Assembly: GCF_003590145.2 (NCBI RefSeq)
Contig: NZ_CP060436.1
Span: 964,001 to 1,028,000, forward strand
Length of the DNA stretch: 64,000 bases
Reading direction: 5' to 3'
From: Pseudooceanicola algae
Lineage (GTDB): Bacteria > Pseudomonadota > Alphaproteobacteria > Rhodobacterales > Rhodobacteraceae
Positions 25,522-33,348 of this stretch are shown here, piece by piece. The notes beneath the pieces are model-generated. The model was not told the DNA's origin. It ran no database searches and saw nothing but the letters and a program-made list of their open reading frames with translations. How positions within the stretch are numbered: position 1 is the stretch's first letter; every line of letters begins with the position of its first letter. The translations under genes were made by a program, and so were the position numbers.

Positions 25522-26745
25522 ATGAAGATCGTCGTCATCGGGGCAGGGGTCGTGGGCGTCACCACCGCCTGGTACCTGACGCGGGACGGGCACGAAGTCA
25601 CGGTGCTGGAGGCGCGTGAAGGCGTGGCGCTGGAAACATCCTTCGGCAATGCCGGCGGGGTCTGCCCCGGTTTCGCCGGTCCCTGGGCCGCGCCCGGCAT
25701 GCCGCTGAAGGCCATGGGCTGGATGTTCCGCGCCGCCGCCCCGCTGAAGATCCGCCCGCAAGCCTCGCTCGCGCAGTGGAGCTGGCTGGCCCGGTTCACC
25801 GCCAATTGCACCGCCAGCCGGTTTGCCGCCAACAAGGCCGAGATGCAGCGCGTGGCGCATTATTCCAAGGACTGCCTTGTCGCACTGCGCGAGGAAACCG
25901 GCATAGCCTATGACCATGGTACTGGGGGCGTTCTGCAGATTTTCCAGACCGCCGACGAAGTCGCGGCCGGTGAACGCTCTGCCGCCGTGCTGCGCCGTAT
26001 GGAGGTGCCGCACCGTCTGCTTGATGCGCGCGAGGTGCTGGAGGTCGAACCGGGATTGGCGCGCTCGGATCTAGAAATGGCGGGAGGGCTGCAACTGACC
26101 ACCGACGAGACCGGAGATTGCCATCTGTTCTGCAAGGCCTTGGCGGCACGGGCCGCCGAAGCCGGAGCGCGGTTCCGGTTCAACGCCCCTGTCACCGGCT
26201 TCAGGCGCGAAGGGGGACGGATCGCGTCGCTGTCCCTTGGGGCCGAAGAAATCACTGCCGATGCCTTCGTCGTGGCGACCGGTCCCTGGACCGCGCTGTT
26301 GAAACCGCTTGGTCTCAAGGTGCCGGTCTATCCGGTCAAGGGCTATTCCCTGACCGCGCAGATCACCGATCCGCAGGCCGCGCCGCGGTCTTCGGTGATG
26401 GATGAACATTCCAAGGTGATGATCACCCGGCTCGGGTCGCGGCTGCGCGCCGCCGGGGTGGCCGAGCTTGCCGGTTTCGACCGCGCCATGCCTGCGCCGG
26501 TCCTGTCCGCGTTGCGTAAACGGGTCGAGGCGCTGTTTCCCGGTGCGGCGGCCTATGAGGAGGCCAGCTATTGGCACGGCTTCCGACCGATGACCCCGGG
26601 CGGGCCGAGCCGGGTAGAGCGGACGGGCTATCACAACCTCTATCTGAACCTTGGCCATGGATCGAACGGCTGGACCCAGGCGGCGGGCACGGGGCGGATG
26701 CTGGCCGATCTGGTGGCGGGCGGGTCCGGGCGTCCCCCTGGGTGA
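25522..26745 (+). CDS. FAD-dependent D-amino-acid dehydrogenase-like oxidoreductase (DadA family)
   Basis: A 407-residue DAO-superfamily flavoprotein. The FAD-binding start IVVIGAGVVGVTTAWYL leads the chain, SFGNAGGVCPGF matches the DadA S-x-N-A-G-G loop, and YWHGFRPMTPGGPS and LNLGHGSNGWTQAAGTG are the C-terminal FAD/substrate motifs. DadA-type enzymes oxidise D-amino acids or cyclic imino acids such as D-hydroxyproline to imines, passing electrons to the quinone pool. It is the last gene of the operon. Together with the DapA-like lyase it recalls hydroxyproline catabolism, but the epimerase and semialdehyde dehydrogenase are absent. Confidence 0.9.
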   Translation: MKIVVIGAGVVGVTTAWYLTRDGHEVTVLEAREGVALETSFGNAGGVCPGFAGPWAAPGMPLKAMGWMFRAAAPLKIRPQASLAQWSWLARFTANCTASRFAANKAEMQRVAHYSKDCLVALREETGIAYDHGTGGVLQIFQTADEVAAGERSAAVLRRMEVPHRLLDAREVLEVEPGLARSDLEMAGGLQLTTDETGDCHLFCKALAARAAEAGARFRFNAPVTGFRREGGRIASLSLGAEEITADAFVVATGPWTALLKPLGLKVPVYPVKGYSLTAQITDPQAAPRSSVMDEHSKVMITRLGSRLRAAGVAELAGFDRAMPAPVLSALRKRVEALFPGAAAYEEASYWHGFRPMTPGGPSRVERTGYHNLYLNLGHGSNGWTQAAGTGRMLADLVAGGSGRPPG

Positions 26746-26846
26746 TTGCGGGCCGCCTTTGGATTGCATCCTTCGCCATCCTTCCTATCTGGAGTAGACT
26801 TGGCCCTGGTGACCCCCATGGGCCGGTCTGCGGGAAGGGAAAGTAG

Positions 26847-27608
26847 ATGACGTCATTCAGACAGGCTTGCGCCGCGGTTCTGGCCACCCTTGGGCTGGCG
26901 GCTCCGGCCTTGGCCGAGCCGGCCGAGGTGCAGGTGACTGCCAGTTATCGCGAACGGATCGCACTGCCGGCGGATGCGCAGTTGGAGGTGTCCCTGCTGG
27001 ATATTTCGCGTGCCGATGCCGCCGCCATGCGGCTGGGTATCGAAACGGTTGCGATATCGGGCGTGCCCGCCTCGGTCGCTGTCGGCTATGACAGCGACGA
27101 TATCGACCCGCGTCTTACCTATGCCATCGGGGCGCGGATCCTGTCCGGCGACCGGGTGTTGTTCCGCCTGACCGAAGTCACACCGGTCATCACCCGCGAC
27201 GCACCAACGGAAGTCGCGGTTCTCCTGACGCAGATGCAAGGCCCCGCGGCGCCGAGCACTGCGACGGGCCTCACCGGTATCGCCTGGTCCGCTTACGAGA
27301 TCGCGGGGCGCGCGCTGATCGCCAGGGATCCACCGATGTTCACGATGGATCACACCGGCCAGATCGGGCTGTTTACAGGCTGCAACCGTTATACCGGCAT
27401 GGTCGAGACCTATGAGGCGGGGGCGTTCGTCTGGCCGGACCAGATCGCCGGGACGCGCATGGCCTGTCCGCCGGGGCAGGACCGTCTGGAAAGGGATATC
27501 CTCGAGGCCTTGGGGCAGTCCACGGGTTACATCCGCAACGGCGGCCTGCTGACCTTTACCAATGAGGCCGGCCTGGCTACGGCGCGGTTCCGCGAACGGC
27601 CCGAATAG
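26847..27608 (+). CDS. Exported YbaY-like plus META-domain protein
   Basis: A 253-residue exported protein. A signal peptide (CAAVLATLGLAAPALA) leads to a YbaY/YscW-like beta-sandwich at about residues 25-130 (VQVTASYRERIALPADAQLE, VSLLDISRAD). The C-terminal part (about 140-250) is a META domain like heat-shock protein HslJ, with FTGCNRYTGMVETY and RMACPPGQD. Both domains occur in envelope proteins of poorly known function. There is no lipobox cysteine at the cleavage site, so it is probably soluble periplasmic. AAGGGAAAG precedes the ATG. Convergent with the HdeD pair. Confidence 0.82.
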   Translation: MTSFRQACAAVLATLGLAAPALAEPAEVQVTASYRERIALPADAQLEVSLLDISRADAAAMRLGIETVAISGVPASVAVGYDSDDIDPRLTYAIGARILSGDRVLFRLTEVTPVITRDAPTEVAVLLTQMQGPAAPSTATGLTGIAWSAYEIAGRALIARDPPMFTMDHTGQIGLFTGCNRYTGMVETYEAGAFVWPDQIAGTRMACPPGQDRLERDILEALGQSTGYIRNGGLLTFTNEAGLATARFRERPE

Positions 27609-27617
27609 GCTTTGGTG

Positions 27618-27651
27618 CGGATCGGCGGGGCCTGTAAGCCCCGCCGATCCG
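27618..27651. terminator. Long perfect hairpin between convergent genes
   Basis: CGGATCGGCGGGGC (27618-27631) and GCCCCGCCGATCCG (27638-27651) pair over 14 bases around a 6-base loop. It lies between the convergent META-domain and HdeD genes and could stop transcription from both sides, although neither side has a clear T-run. Confidence 0.65.
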
Positions 27652-27667
27652 TCATTCCAACTATGGT

Positions 27668-28189
27668 TCAGGCCGTGCCCAGCTTTTGGCGACGGCGGCC
27701 GATCAGGATCAGGAAGACGCCGATCGACAGCAGTTCGATGGCCAGCAGGATGCCGATGGCCGTGGCCAGGAAGCCCGGGAATCCGGTCAGGATGACCACC
27801 CCCAGCAGGACCGAGACCGCGCCCGCGATCAGCACGGGCAGAAAGGCGTCTTCGCCCTTCATGTCCCGCGCGGACCAGATCTTGGCCCCGCCCGAAACCA
27901 GCAGCAGCAAGGCCAGCATGAAGCGTACGAAACTGCCGTCTCCGAAGGGGCCGAACAGCAGCAGGATCGCCATGACCAACGCCACGGCGGCAATCACACC
28001 GGGACCGAAGCGGGTCTTGAACCCTTCGGCCTTCCAGAAGGCATAGACCTGCATCGCGCCGACGATCAGCAGCACCCAGCCGACGATCGTGCTGCTGGTC
28101 TGGACCGCGCCGGTCGGGTTGAAGAGGGCCAGCAGCCCTCCGATCAGGGCCACGGCGCCTGTAGCCATCAGGACCATCCAGTTTTTCAT
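27668..28189 (-). CDS. HdeD-family (DUF308) membrane protein, copy 2
   Basis: A 173-residue inner-membrane protein with about six hydrophobic segments of the HdeD/DUF308 family, linked in enterobacteria to acid resistance at high cell density; role here unknown. Short segments end in Asn/Trp-rich starts such as MKNWMVLMATGAVALIGG. Its start overlaps the stop of the neighbouring paralogue (ATGA), and the two share the layout MKNW...GAL..NP, so they arose by tandem duplication and probably work together. Confidence 0.88.
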   Translation of the reverse strand: MKNWMVLMATGAVALIGGLLALFNPTGAVQTSSTIVGWVLLIVGAMQVYAFWKAEGFKTRFGPGVIAAVALVMAILLLFGPFGDGSFVRFMLALLLLVSGGAKIWSARDMKGEDAFLPVLIAGAVSVLLGVVILTGFPGFLATAIGILLAIELLSIGVFLILIGRRRQKLGTA

Positions 28190-28713
28190 GTCACGGGTTC
28201 CTCTTGTTTCTTGCGGGTCAGGGAAATGGCAATCAGCGACACCCCGGTCGAGATCAGCTCGATCCCGAGGTAGATGCCCAGCACCACCAGTGCCGATTGC
28301 GGGAAATTGGTCAGGATCATCACCGCCAGCACGATCGAAACCACGGCGGACAGGATCATCACCCAGCGGAATTCACGGAATTCGGAGCGCAGGCCGACGA
28401 AGATCCGGATCACGCCGGCAACGAGCAGGAAGATCCCCACCGCCAGCGTCAGCGAAAAGACTCCGATCAGCGGATGCGCCACGAGGCTGAAACCGATCAA
28501 CACGATGGCCAGTCCCATCAGTATGGCCAGGATGCGCGCGCCCCAGCCCTTGTCCCCGAAGGCCGAGGCGATCATCATCACGCCCACCAGCATGAAGATC
28601 CAGCCCGCCAGCAGGCTGGCCGTGATCGAGGCGGCAAATGGATTGGACAGCGCCAGCACCCCGCCGATGACCGAGACGATCCCGGCCAATAGCCATAAGA
28701 ACCAGTTTTTCAC
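28186..28713 (-). CDS. HdeD-family (DUF308) membrane protein, copy 1
   Basis: A 175-residue protein with six predicted membrane segments, paralogous to the gene it overlaps by four bases. The N-terminus MKNWFLWLLAGIVSVIGGVL and internal FRWVMILSAVVSIVLAVMI show the repeated DUF308 pairs of helices. GGGGAT-type purine stretch lies upstream of the ATG at 28713. The pair follows the phospholipase D-family gene on the same strand after 22 bases and may be in its transcript. Confidence 0.88.
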   Translation of the reverse strand: MKNWFLWLLAGIVSVIGGVLALSNPFAASITASLLAGWIFMLVGVMMIASAFGDKGWGARILAILMGLAIVLIGFSLVAHPLIGVFSLTLAVGIFLLVAGVIRIFVGLRSEFREFRWVMILSAVVSIVLAVMILTNFPQSALVVLGIYLGIELISTGVSLIAISLTRKKQEEPVT

Positions 28714-28735
28714 GAATTATCCCCTTTTCCAGAAA

Positions 28736-30286
28736 TCAAAGCATCCATTCAATCGGTAAGCAGCCCATCAGGGTCAGGGTGATCTGCTGCAGCAGCGTGG
28801 CCCCCGGTTCCTGCTGATAGACGTCGAAATCCCCCGCATCATCGGCCTCGATCCAGACCAGCCTGTCTTCCGCGCTGAGCCGGGGCTGATAGCTGACCTC
28901 GGGTACGGAGTCATCGAAGGCCCGTGACAGGCGCCGTGCGAGGTCGGGACTGTCGATCAGGTAGCCCATCTCGGTGTTCAGCTGGGCCGACCGGGGGTCG
29001 AAGTTGAACGAGCCGATGAAGATCTGGCGCTGATCGATGGCGAATGTCTTGGCATGCAGGCTGGCACCCGACAGGCCAAACGGCTTGACCTGAACGCTGC
29101 TGGAAGGAGAGGTCGCGCCGCCGCGCAGCTTCAGTTCGAACAGGCGCACTCCGGCGTCCAGCAGCGCGCGGCGATACTTGGTATAGCCGGAATGGACCAG
29201 CAGCACATCGGTGGTGTTCAGCGCATTGGTCAGGATATTGACCTCGGCCCCCTCTGCCACGAGGTTACCGAAAAACGTGGTGCCCTCTGTGCCGGCGATG
29301 AAATAGGCCGAGACAAGGTCGAGGCGGTCTTGCACATGGCCCATCATCTCGGTCAGGCGGGTGATGGTCAGTTGATCTGGGCGCGCGATGCCGAGGCCCT
29401 TGACCGGATCATCCGCCACGAGGCGGACATCGGTCCATTCCAGCGTGGCGGGGGTGTCGATGAACGCCTGGGCCGTGCTCTGGATGTCGGTGAAAAAGGC
29501 CTGGGCCTCCGGAGCGTCGCGGATCTCCTGGGCGCGGTTGGTAAAGACCGACAGGTCCGCGGCCTCGGGGATGATGGTTTCCAGTTCGAAGACCGAGGCG
29601 CTGTTCCAGTAATCGTCAAAGACATTTACCGTGTCCTGCACGACCTCACCGGTCGCCAGCACATCGAGGTCGACGTAGTAATCGTTCTCTCCGACGCGAA
29701 AGTAATCATTGCCGATATTGCGCCCGCCGATGATCGCGGTGACCCCGTCGACGGTGAAGGACTTGTTATGCATCCGCCGGTTCATACGCATGAAATCAAA
29801 GGCATAGCCCATGATCTTCGGGGATCGCACGGTCGAGGGATTGAACAGCCGGATGTCAAATTTGTCGAGCGCATTGAGCGCCGAAAGATAGCCGTCCATC
29901 CCCGGCACGCCATTGTCGTCCAGCAACAGACGCACCCGTACGCCGCGCTCGGCCGCGCGACGAAGCGCCTCCAGCAGCAGAATGCCAGAGGTATCATCCT
30001 GCCAGATGTAATATTGCGCGTTGATTTCGGTTTCTGCGGCCTCGGCCAGCGCCAGCCGGCTGATCAGCGCGTCCTGTCCGGATTCAAGCGCCAGAACGCC
30101 TGTCTTTCCCGGATTCTGCGCGCCAAGGCTGGCCGACAGCGCCCCAAGGCGGGACTGGTCGTTCACCGGGCGTGCCAGACTGATCTCGCGTTCCGAAAGA
30201 TCGGGCAGCGGGTAGAGTAGCCGACCGCCGAAAACAAAGAGACCGCAAAGCACGATCAGGACGAGAAGCGCGCGCAAAAACCGCAT
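28736..30286 (-). CDS. Phospholipase D-family protein (cardiolipin synthase-like)
   Basis: A 516-residue protein with an N-terminal membrane anchor (FLRALLVLIVLCGLFVFGG) and two HKD motifs: His173, Lys175, Asp180 in HNKSFTVDG, and His411, Lys413, Asp418 in HAKTFAIDQ. Two such motifs form one active site for phosphatidyl transfer or phosphodiester cleavage. It resembles YmdC/ClsC-type cardiolipin synthases, so a role in envelope phospholipids is likely, but hydrolase activity is also possible. The ATG at 30286 has AGGAAA 8 bases upstream; a longer frame to 30436 lacks support. Length and anchor fit the ClsC-like group. Confidence 0.87.
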   Translation of the reverse strand: MRFLRALLVLIVLCGLFVFGGRLLYPLPDLSEREISLARPVNDQSRLGALSASLGAQNPGKTGVLALESGQDALISRLALAEAAETEINAQYYIWQDDTSGILLLEALRRAAERGVRVRLLLDDNGVPGMDGYLSALNALDKFDIRLFNPSTVRSPKIMGYAFDFMRMNRRMHNKSFTVDGVTAIIGGRNIGNDYFRVGENDYYVDLDVLATGEVVQDTVNVFDDYWNSASVFELETIIPEAADLSVFTNRAQEIRDAPEAQAFFTDIQSTAQAFIDTPATLEWTDVRLVADDPVKGLGIARPDQLTITRLTEMMGHVQDRLDLVSAYFIAGTEGTTFFGNLVAEGAEVNILTNALNTTDVLLVHSGYTKYRRALLDAGVRLFELKLRGGATSPSSSVQVKPFGLSGASLHAKTFAIDQRQIFIGSFNFDPRSAQLNTEMGYLIDSPDLARRLSRAFDDSVPEVSYQPRLSAEDRLVWIEADDAGDFDVYQQEPGATLLQQITLTLMGCLPIEWML

Positions 30287-30530
30287 CAGATATTTCCTGT
30301 TCTCGAACCGCGGGGGCATCCTGTGCAGACCATCAGCGGCCAGACAGCGGCGCGGGCAGGGCGGCGCGGCACGCCGGGACACAGGCCCTGACGCTCGCCT
30401 TGCGTAAACCATGCCAAGGACGTCCCGGGGTTGCAATTATTTAATGTTAACAAGCCGTAAATTGCGCCCGAAGGTTGTATGCGGGACGCAATGGGCCCCG
30501 CCGGCCGGGGGACAGTGCGCCCCGAAATGC

Positions 30531-30558
30531 GCAAAGGGCCGCCAAGGCAGCCCTTTGC
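30531..30558 (-). terminator. Stem-loop downstream of the GH1 gene
   Basis: GCAAAGGGC (30531-30539) and GCCCTTTGC (30550-30558) pair perfectly over nine bases, 25 bases beyond the beta-glucosidase stop. On the minus strand it is followed only by ATTT after three bases, so it is a weak intrinsic terminator. The rest of the 30287-30582 gap shows no gene. Confidence 0.55.
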
Positions 30559-30582
30559 ATGTCTCGCCTCAAGGTGGCCTTG

Positions 30583-31899
30583 TCAGCCAAGCGCCGCCTT
30601 GATCGCGTGATAGGAGTCCTTCGGCGTGCGCACCATGGTGTCGAAGTCGACATGCACCAGGCCGAACCGCTTTTCATAGCCAAGCGCCCATTCGTAGTTG
30701 TCCAGCAGCGACCACAGGAAGTAGCCCTTGACCGGCACGCCATCGGCAATCGCCTTTTCCACCATGGCAAGATGCGCCTCGACATAAGCCAGTCGCTCGG
30801 GGTCGGCGACCTTGCCCTCGACGAGAGTATCGTTGTTGGCCATGCCGTTTTCGGTGACGATCAGCGGCATGTCCCCGGTGTATTCCTGCGCGGTACGGGT
30901 CAGGAACTTGTATAGGCCCTCGGGGTAGATCTCCCATTCCATCTGGGTCTTGGGCAGAGGGCCTTCGACCTCCTCATGGCTGGGCCAGGGGCCGGAGTTG
31001 GGCTTGATCAGCTTGCGGGTATAATAATTCACCCCGCACCAGTCGACCGGAGAAGAAATCACGTCGAAATCGTCCTGCCATCCCTCGGGCATATGCGGGC
31101 CGAGGCCTTGCATGACGTTCTCGGGATATTCTTTCCTGAAGACGCCGCCCAGGAAGAAGCGGTTGTAATAGCCATCATACAGGTCCGCTGCCGCACGGGC
31201 CTCGGCGCTGTCATCGGCGGGGTCGGCCCATTCCATGTTGAAGACCGCGCCAAGGTTGTTCATCCCGAGGCCGCGCATCGCCTGAATGGCGCTGCCGTGG
31301 GCCAGCAGCACGTGATGCATGGCGCGGGCCGTGGCGCGGATGTCGCGCAAGCCGGGCGCATGATGGCCCAGGAAGTGGCTTAGCCAGCCGACGCACCAGG
31401 GTTCGTTGATCGGCGCGACCGAATGCATCCGATCCCCGATGCGGCCCATGATCACTTCGGTGAAATCCGCAAAGCGCCCGGCGATGTCGCGATTGCGCCA
31501 GCCCCCCTGGTCGGCCATCGCCGAGGGCAGTTCCCAATGGTAGAGCGTGGCACAGGGCTTGATCCCGCGTTCCAGCATGGCATCCGTCAGACGGTCATAG
31601 AAATCGAGGCCCTCTGGGTTGGTCGTGCACCCGTCCGGCATGACCCGCGCCCAGCTGGTCGAAAAGCGGTAGCAATCGAATCCAGCGGCGGCGACAAGGT
31701 CCAGATCCTCTTCGTAGCGGTGATAGTGATCGCAGGCGCGGTCACCGTTTTCGGCCCTGACCACGTTGCCCGGCGTGCGCGCGAAGCTGTCCCAATGGGT
31801 GCTTCCGGCGCCGCCGAAGCCGTGGCCTTCGATCTGGTAGGCAGAGGTGGCGGTGCCGAACTGGAAATCCTGCGGAAAATCCTTGCGGGAAAAAGTCAT
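30583..31899 (-). CDS. bglA: Family GH1 beta-glucosidase
   Basis: A 438-residue retaining glycosidase that hydrolyses beta-glucosides such as cellobiose; no signal peptide, so cytoplasmic. The acid/base Glu166 is in INEPW and the nucleophile Glu350 in VTENGM; the opening FPQDFQFGTATSAYQIEG and the glucose-binding HWELP are family marks. It lies downstream of the LacI-family gene on the same strand (76 bases) and divergent from aglEFGAK, so imported disaccharides of both linkage types may be handled by this locus. Slightly short at the C-terminus relative to most bacterial GH1 enzymes, but no core motif is missing. Confidence 0.95.
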   Translation of the reverse strand: MTFSRKDFPQDFQFGTATSAYQIEGHGFGGAGSTHWDSFARTPGNVVRAENGDRACDHYHRYEEDLDLVAAAGFDCYRFSTSWARVMPDGCTTNPEGLDFYDRLTDAMLERGIKPCATLYHWELPSAMADQGGWRNRDIAGRFADFTEVIMGRIGDRMHSVAPINEPWCVGWLSHFLGHHAPGLRDIRATARAMHHVLLAHGSAIQAMRGLGMNNLGAVFNMEWADPADDSAEARAAADLYDGYYNRFFLGGVFRKEYPENVMQGLGPHMPEGWQDDFDVISSPVDWCGVNYYTRKLIKPNSGPWPSHEEVEGPLPKTQMEWEIYPEGLYKFLTRTAQEYTGDMPLIVTENGMANNDTLVEGKVADPERLAYVEAHLAMVEKAIADGVPVKGYFLWSLLDNYEWALGYEKRFGLVHVDFDTMVRTPKDSYHAIKAALG

Positions 31900-31975
31900 G
31901 GTAAGGTCCTTGTCAGGGCGTCACGAAACGGGATCGGATTGAATTTCGGGGTGTTGGGGCAGGTGGATGATGCGC

Positions 31976-33031
31976 TCAGCCTGCGCCGGTTGTGGCATCG
32001 GGACGCGGCACCGGGCCGGTGGAGCGACCCACGACCAACTCGGCCTCCATCATCGTCTGGCGCGGCGCGTTCTGGGGGTCGCTGATCTGGGCAACCAGTT
32101 GGCGGGCCAGTATTTCCCCGGCCTGCCGCACGGATGACCGGGTGGCGGTAAAGATCGGCACATCGCCGCCGTTGCGCAGGTAGGACAGGTCGTCATCATG
32201 GGTGATGACCGAAACATCCCTGCCCATGGCCAGCCCGGCCTCTTCGATGGCGCGGCGCACACCGATGGCGGCAATCATCGAGGCACAGAGCACCGCCGTC
32301 GGTGGCTGATCGGTGCGCAACAGGCCGGCGGTCAGGCGATAGCCGTATTCCTCGGTCATTTCCTCGCTGCACATCAGTGCGGGATCGCAGGGGATGGCGC
32401 TGTCCGCATGGGCGTCGAGATAGCCCTGACGGCGGCGAAAGGCGAAATCCATATGCTCCAACCCGTTCAGCAGGGCGATGCGGCGATGCCCGAGGTCGAT
32501 CAGGAACTGCGTCGCGCGTTGAAAGGACCGGCGGTTGTTCACATCGACCCAGCTATAGGGCTCGTCGACGCCCGAGGACCGACCATGCACCACGAAGGGC
32601 AGGCCGATGCCGTTCAGATGCGGAATCCGCGTATCTGAAATTGCCGGACCCTGCAGGATCACGCCATCAACCACGCGGCGCGCGTGATACTCGCGGTAGA
32701 TCCGGCTTTCGTCGTCATCCGGTACGCGGGTGAACACCATGTCATAGCCGAATTCGGCGAGGGTCTGGGACGCGCCTGCCACGAAATCCCCGAAGATCGG
32801 GTTTACCATTTCGTGGCGCAGGGTGGTGGGAATGACCTGTCCGATCATCATCGTGCGCCCGGTCGCCAATCCCTTGGCGCGGCTGTTGGGGGTGTAGCTG
32901 TGTTGGCGCGCCGCCTCCATTACCCGCTGCCGGGTGGCTTCACTGACTTCCGGATAGCCGTTAAGCGCCCGGCTGACCGTGGTCTGGGACAGGCCCAGGG
33001 CCTCGGCCAGGGACTTCAGGTTCATTGCCAT
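31976..33031 (-). CDS. aglR: LacI-family repressor of the alpha-glucoside locus (AglR-type)
   Basis: A 351-residue LacI-type regulator. The HTH spans residues about 3-25 (LKSLAEALGLSQTTVSRALN), then the hinge and a sugar-binding core (about 60-335). It sits between bglA and the divergent aglEFGAK operon. Perfect or near-perfect 16-base palindromes with the CpG centre typical of LacI sites lie directly before its own start (33031-33046) and at the aglE promoter (33208-33223), so it very likely represses both itself and the operon until an alpha-glucoside or its product is present. The name is inferred from position and family. Confidence 0.9.
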   Translation of the reverse strand: MAMNLKSLAEALGLSQTTVSRALNGYPEVSEATRQRVMEAARQHSYTPNSRAKGLATGRTMMIGQVIPTTLRHEMVNPIFGDFVAGASQTLAEFGYDMVFTRVPDDDESRIYREYHARRVVDGVILQGPAISDTRIPHLNGIGLPFVVHGRSSGVDEPYSWVDVNNRRSFQRATQFLIDLGHRRIALLNGLEHMDFAFRRRQGYLDAHADSAIPCDPALMCSEEMTEEYGYRLTAGLLRTDQPPTAVLCASMIAAIGVRRAIEEAGLAMGRDVSVITHDDDLSYLRNGGDVPIFTATRSSVRQAGEILARQLVAQISDPQNAPRQTMMEAELVVGRSTGPVPRPDATTGAG

Positions 33032-33046
33032 TCAAAGCGCTTTCAA
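33031..33046. promoter_or_regulatory. LacI-family operator O2 at the aglR start
   Basis: TTCAAAGCGCTTTCAA matches the aglE operator at 15 of 16 positions. It touches the first codon of aglR and would give autoregulation. Confidence 0.7.
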
Positions 33047-33169
33047 ATTGCTCTCGATTCCATATGTGTAGGCAAAGATCGCACAGGTCAATGCTCTTGC
33101 CGGGGCAAGAGGGGCTTCGTCATAATTGTTCATTATTGCAGGCTTATTTGGCCAATCCTCCCGCACCGG

Positions 33170-33199
33170 TTGACAGCGAGGCCTGCGGCGTACTCTAAC
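33170..33199 (+). promoter_or_regulatory. Putative aglE promoter
   Basis: A consensus -35 TTGACA (33170-33175) is followed at 17-18 bases by a weak -10 (CTCTAA or TCTAAC, 33193-33199). The predicted start near 33205 lies right at the operator 33208-33223, the classical position for repression. Confidence 0.6.
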
Positions 33200-33207
33200 T
33201 TCCTACA

Positions 33208-33223
33208 TTCAAAGCGCTTTGAA
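33208..33223. promoter_or_regulatory. LacI-family operator O1 before aglE
   Basis: TTCAAAGCGCTTTGAA is a perfect 16-base palindrome with a central CG, the standard LacI/GalR operator form. Its centre is 177 bases from that of the aglR operator. Confidence 0.85.
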
Positions 33224-33252
33224 ATTTGATTCGAGTGTGACGCGAAAACTGG

Positions 33253-33340
33253 ATCATTGCGCCATTTGGTGCATCTGAAGAGCATCACGCCGTTTTGGCG
33301 TATCTGATGATCACTGCGCCCTGCGGCGCATATGAGGGAG
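33253..33340 (+). repeat. Three imperfect hairpin repeats in the aglE leader
   Basis: Three units each begin ATCA, contain a small hairpin of CGCC/GGCG type and end near ATCTGA or ATATGA. Units start at 33253, 33284 and 33310. The hairpins are GCGCC-atttg-GTGC-like (about 33259-33272), CGCC with GGCG (33289-33300) and TGCGCC with GGCGCA (33315-33330). The last ends six bases before the GGGAGGA ribosome-binding site of aglE, so the series is in the untranslated leader. Confidence 0.55.
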
Positions 33341-33348
33341 GACTGCAA

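Noticed and set aside
18609-26745. Assignment of the TRAP operon to hydroxyproline catabolism
   Set aside because: A DapA-like and a DadA-like gene fit, but the 4-hydroxyproline epimerase and the semialdehyde dehydrogenase are missing and a BisC-like Mo enzyme is extra.
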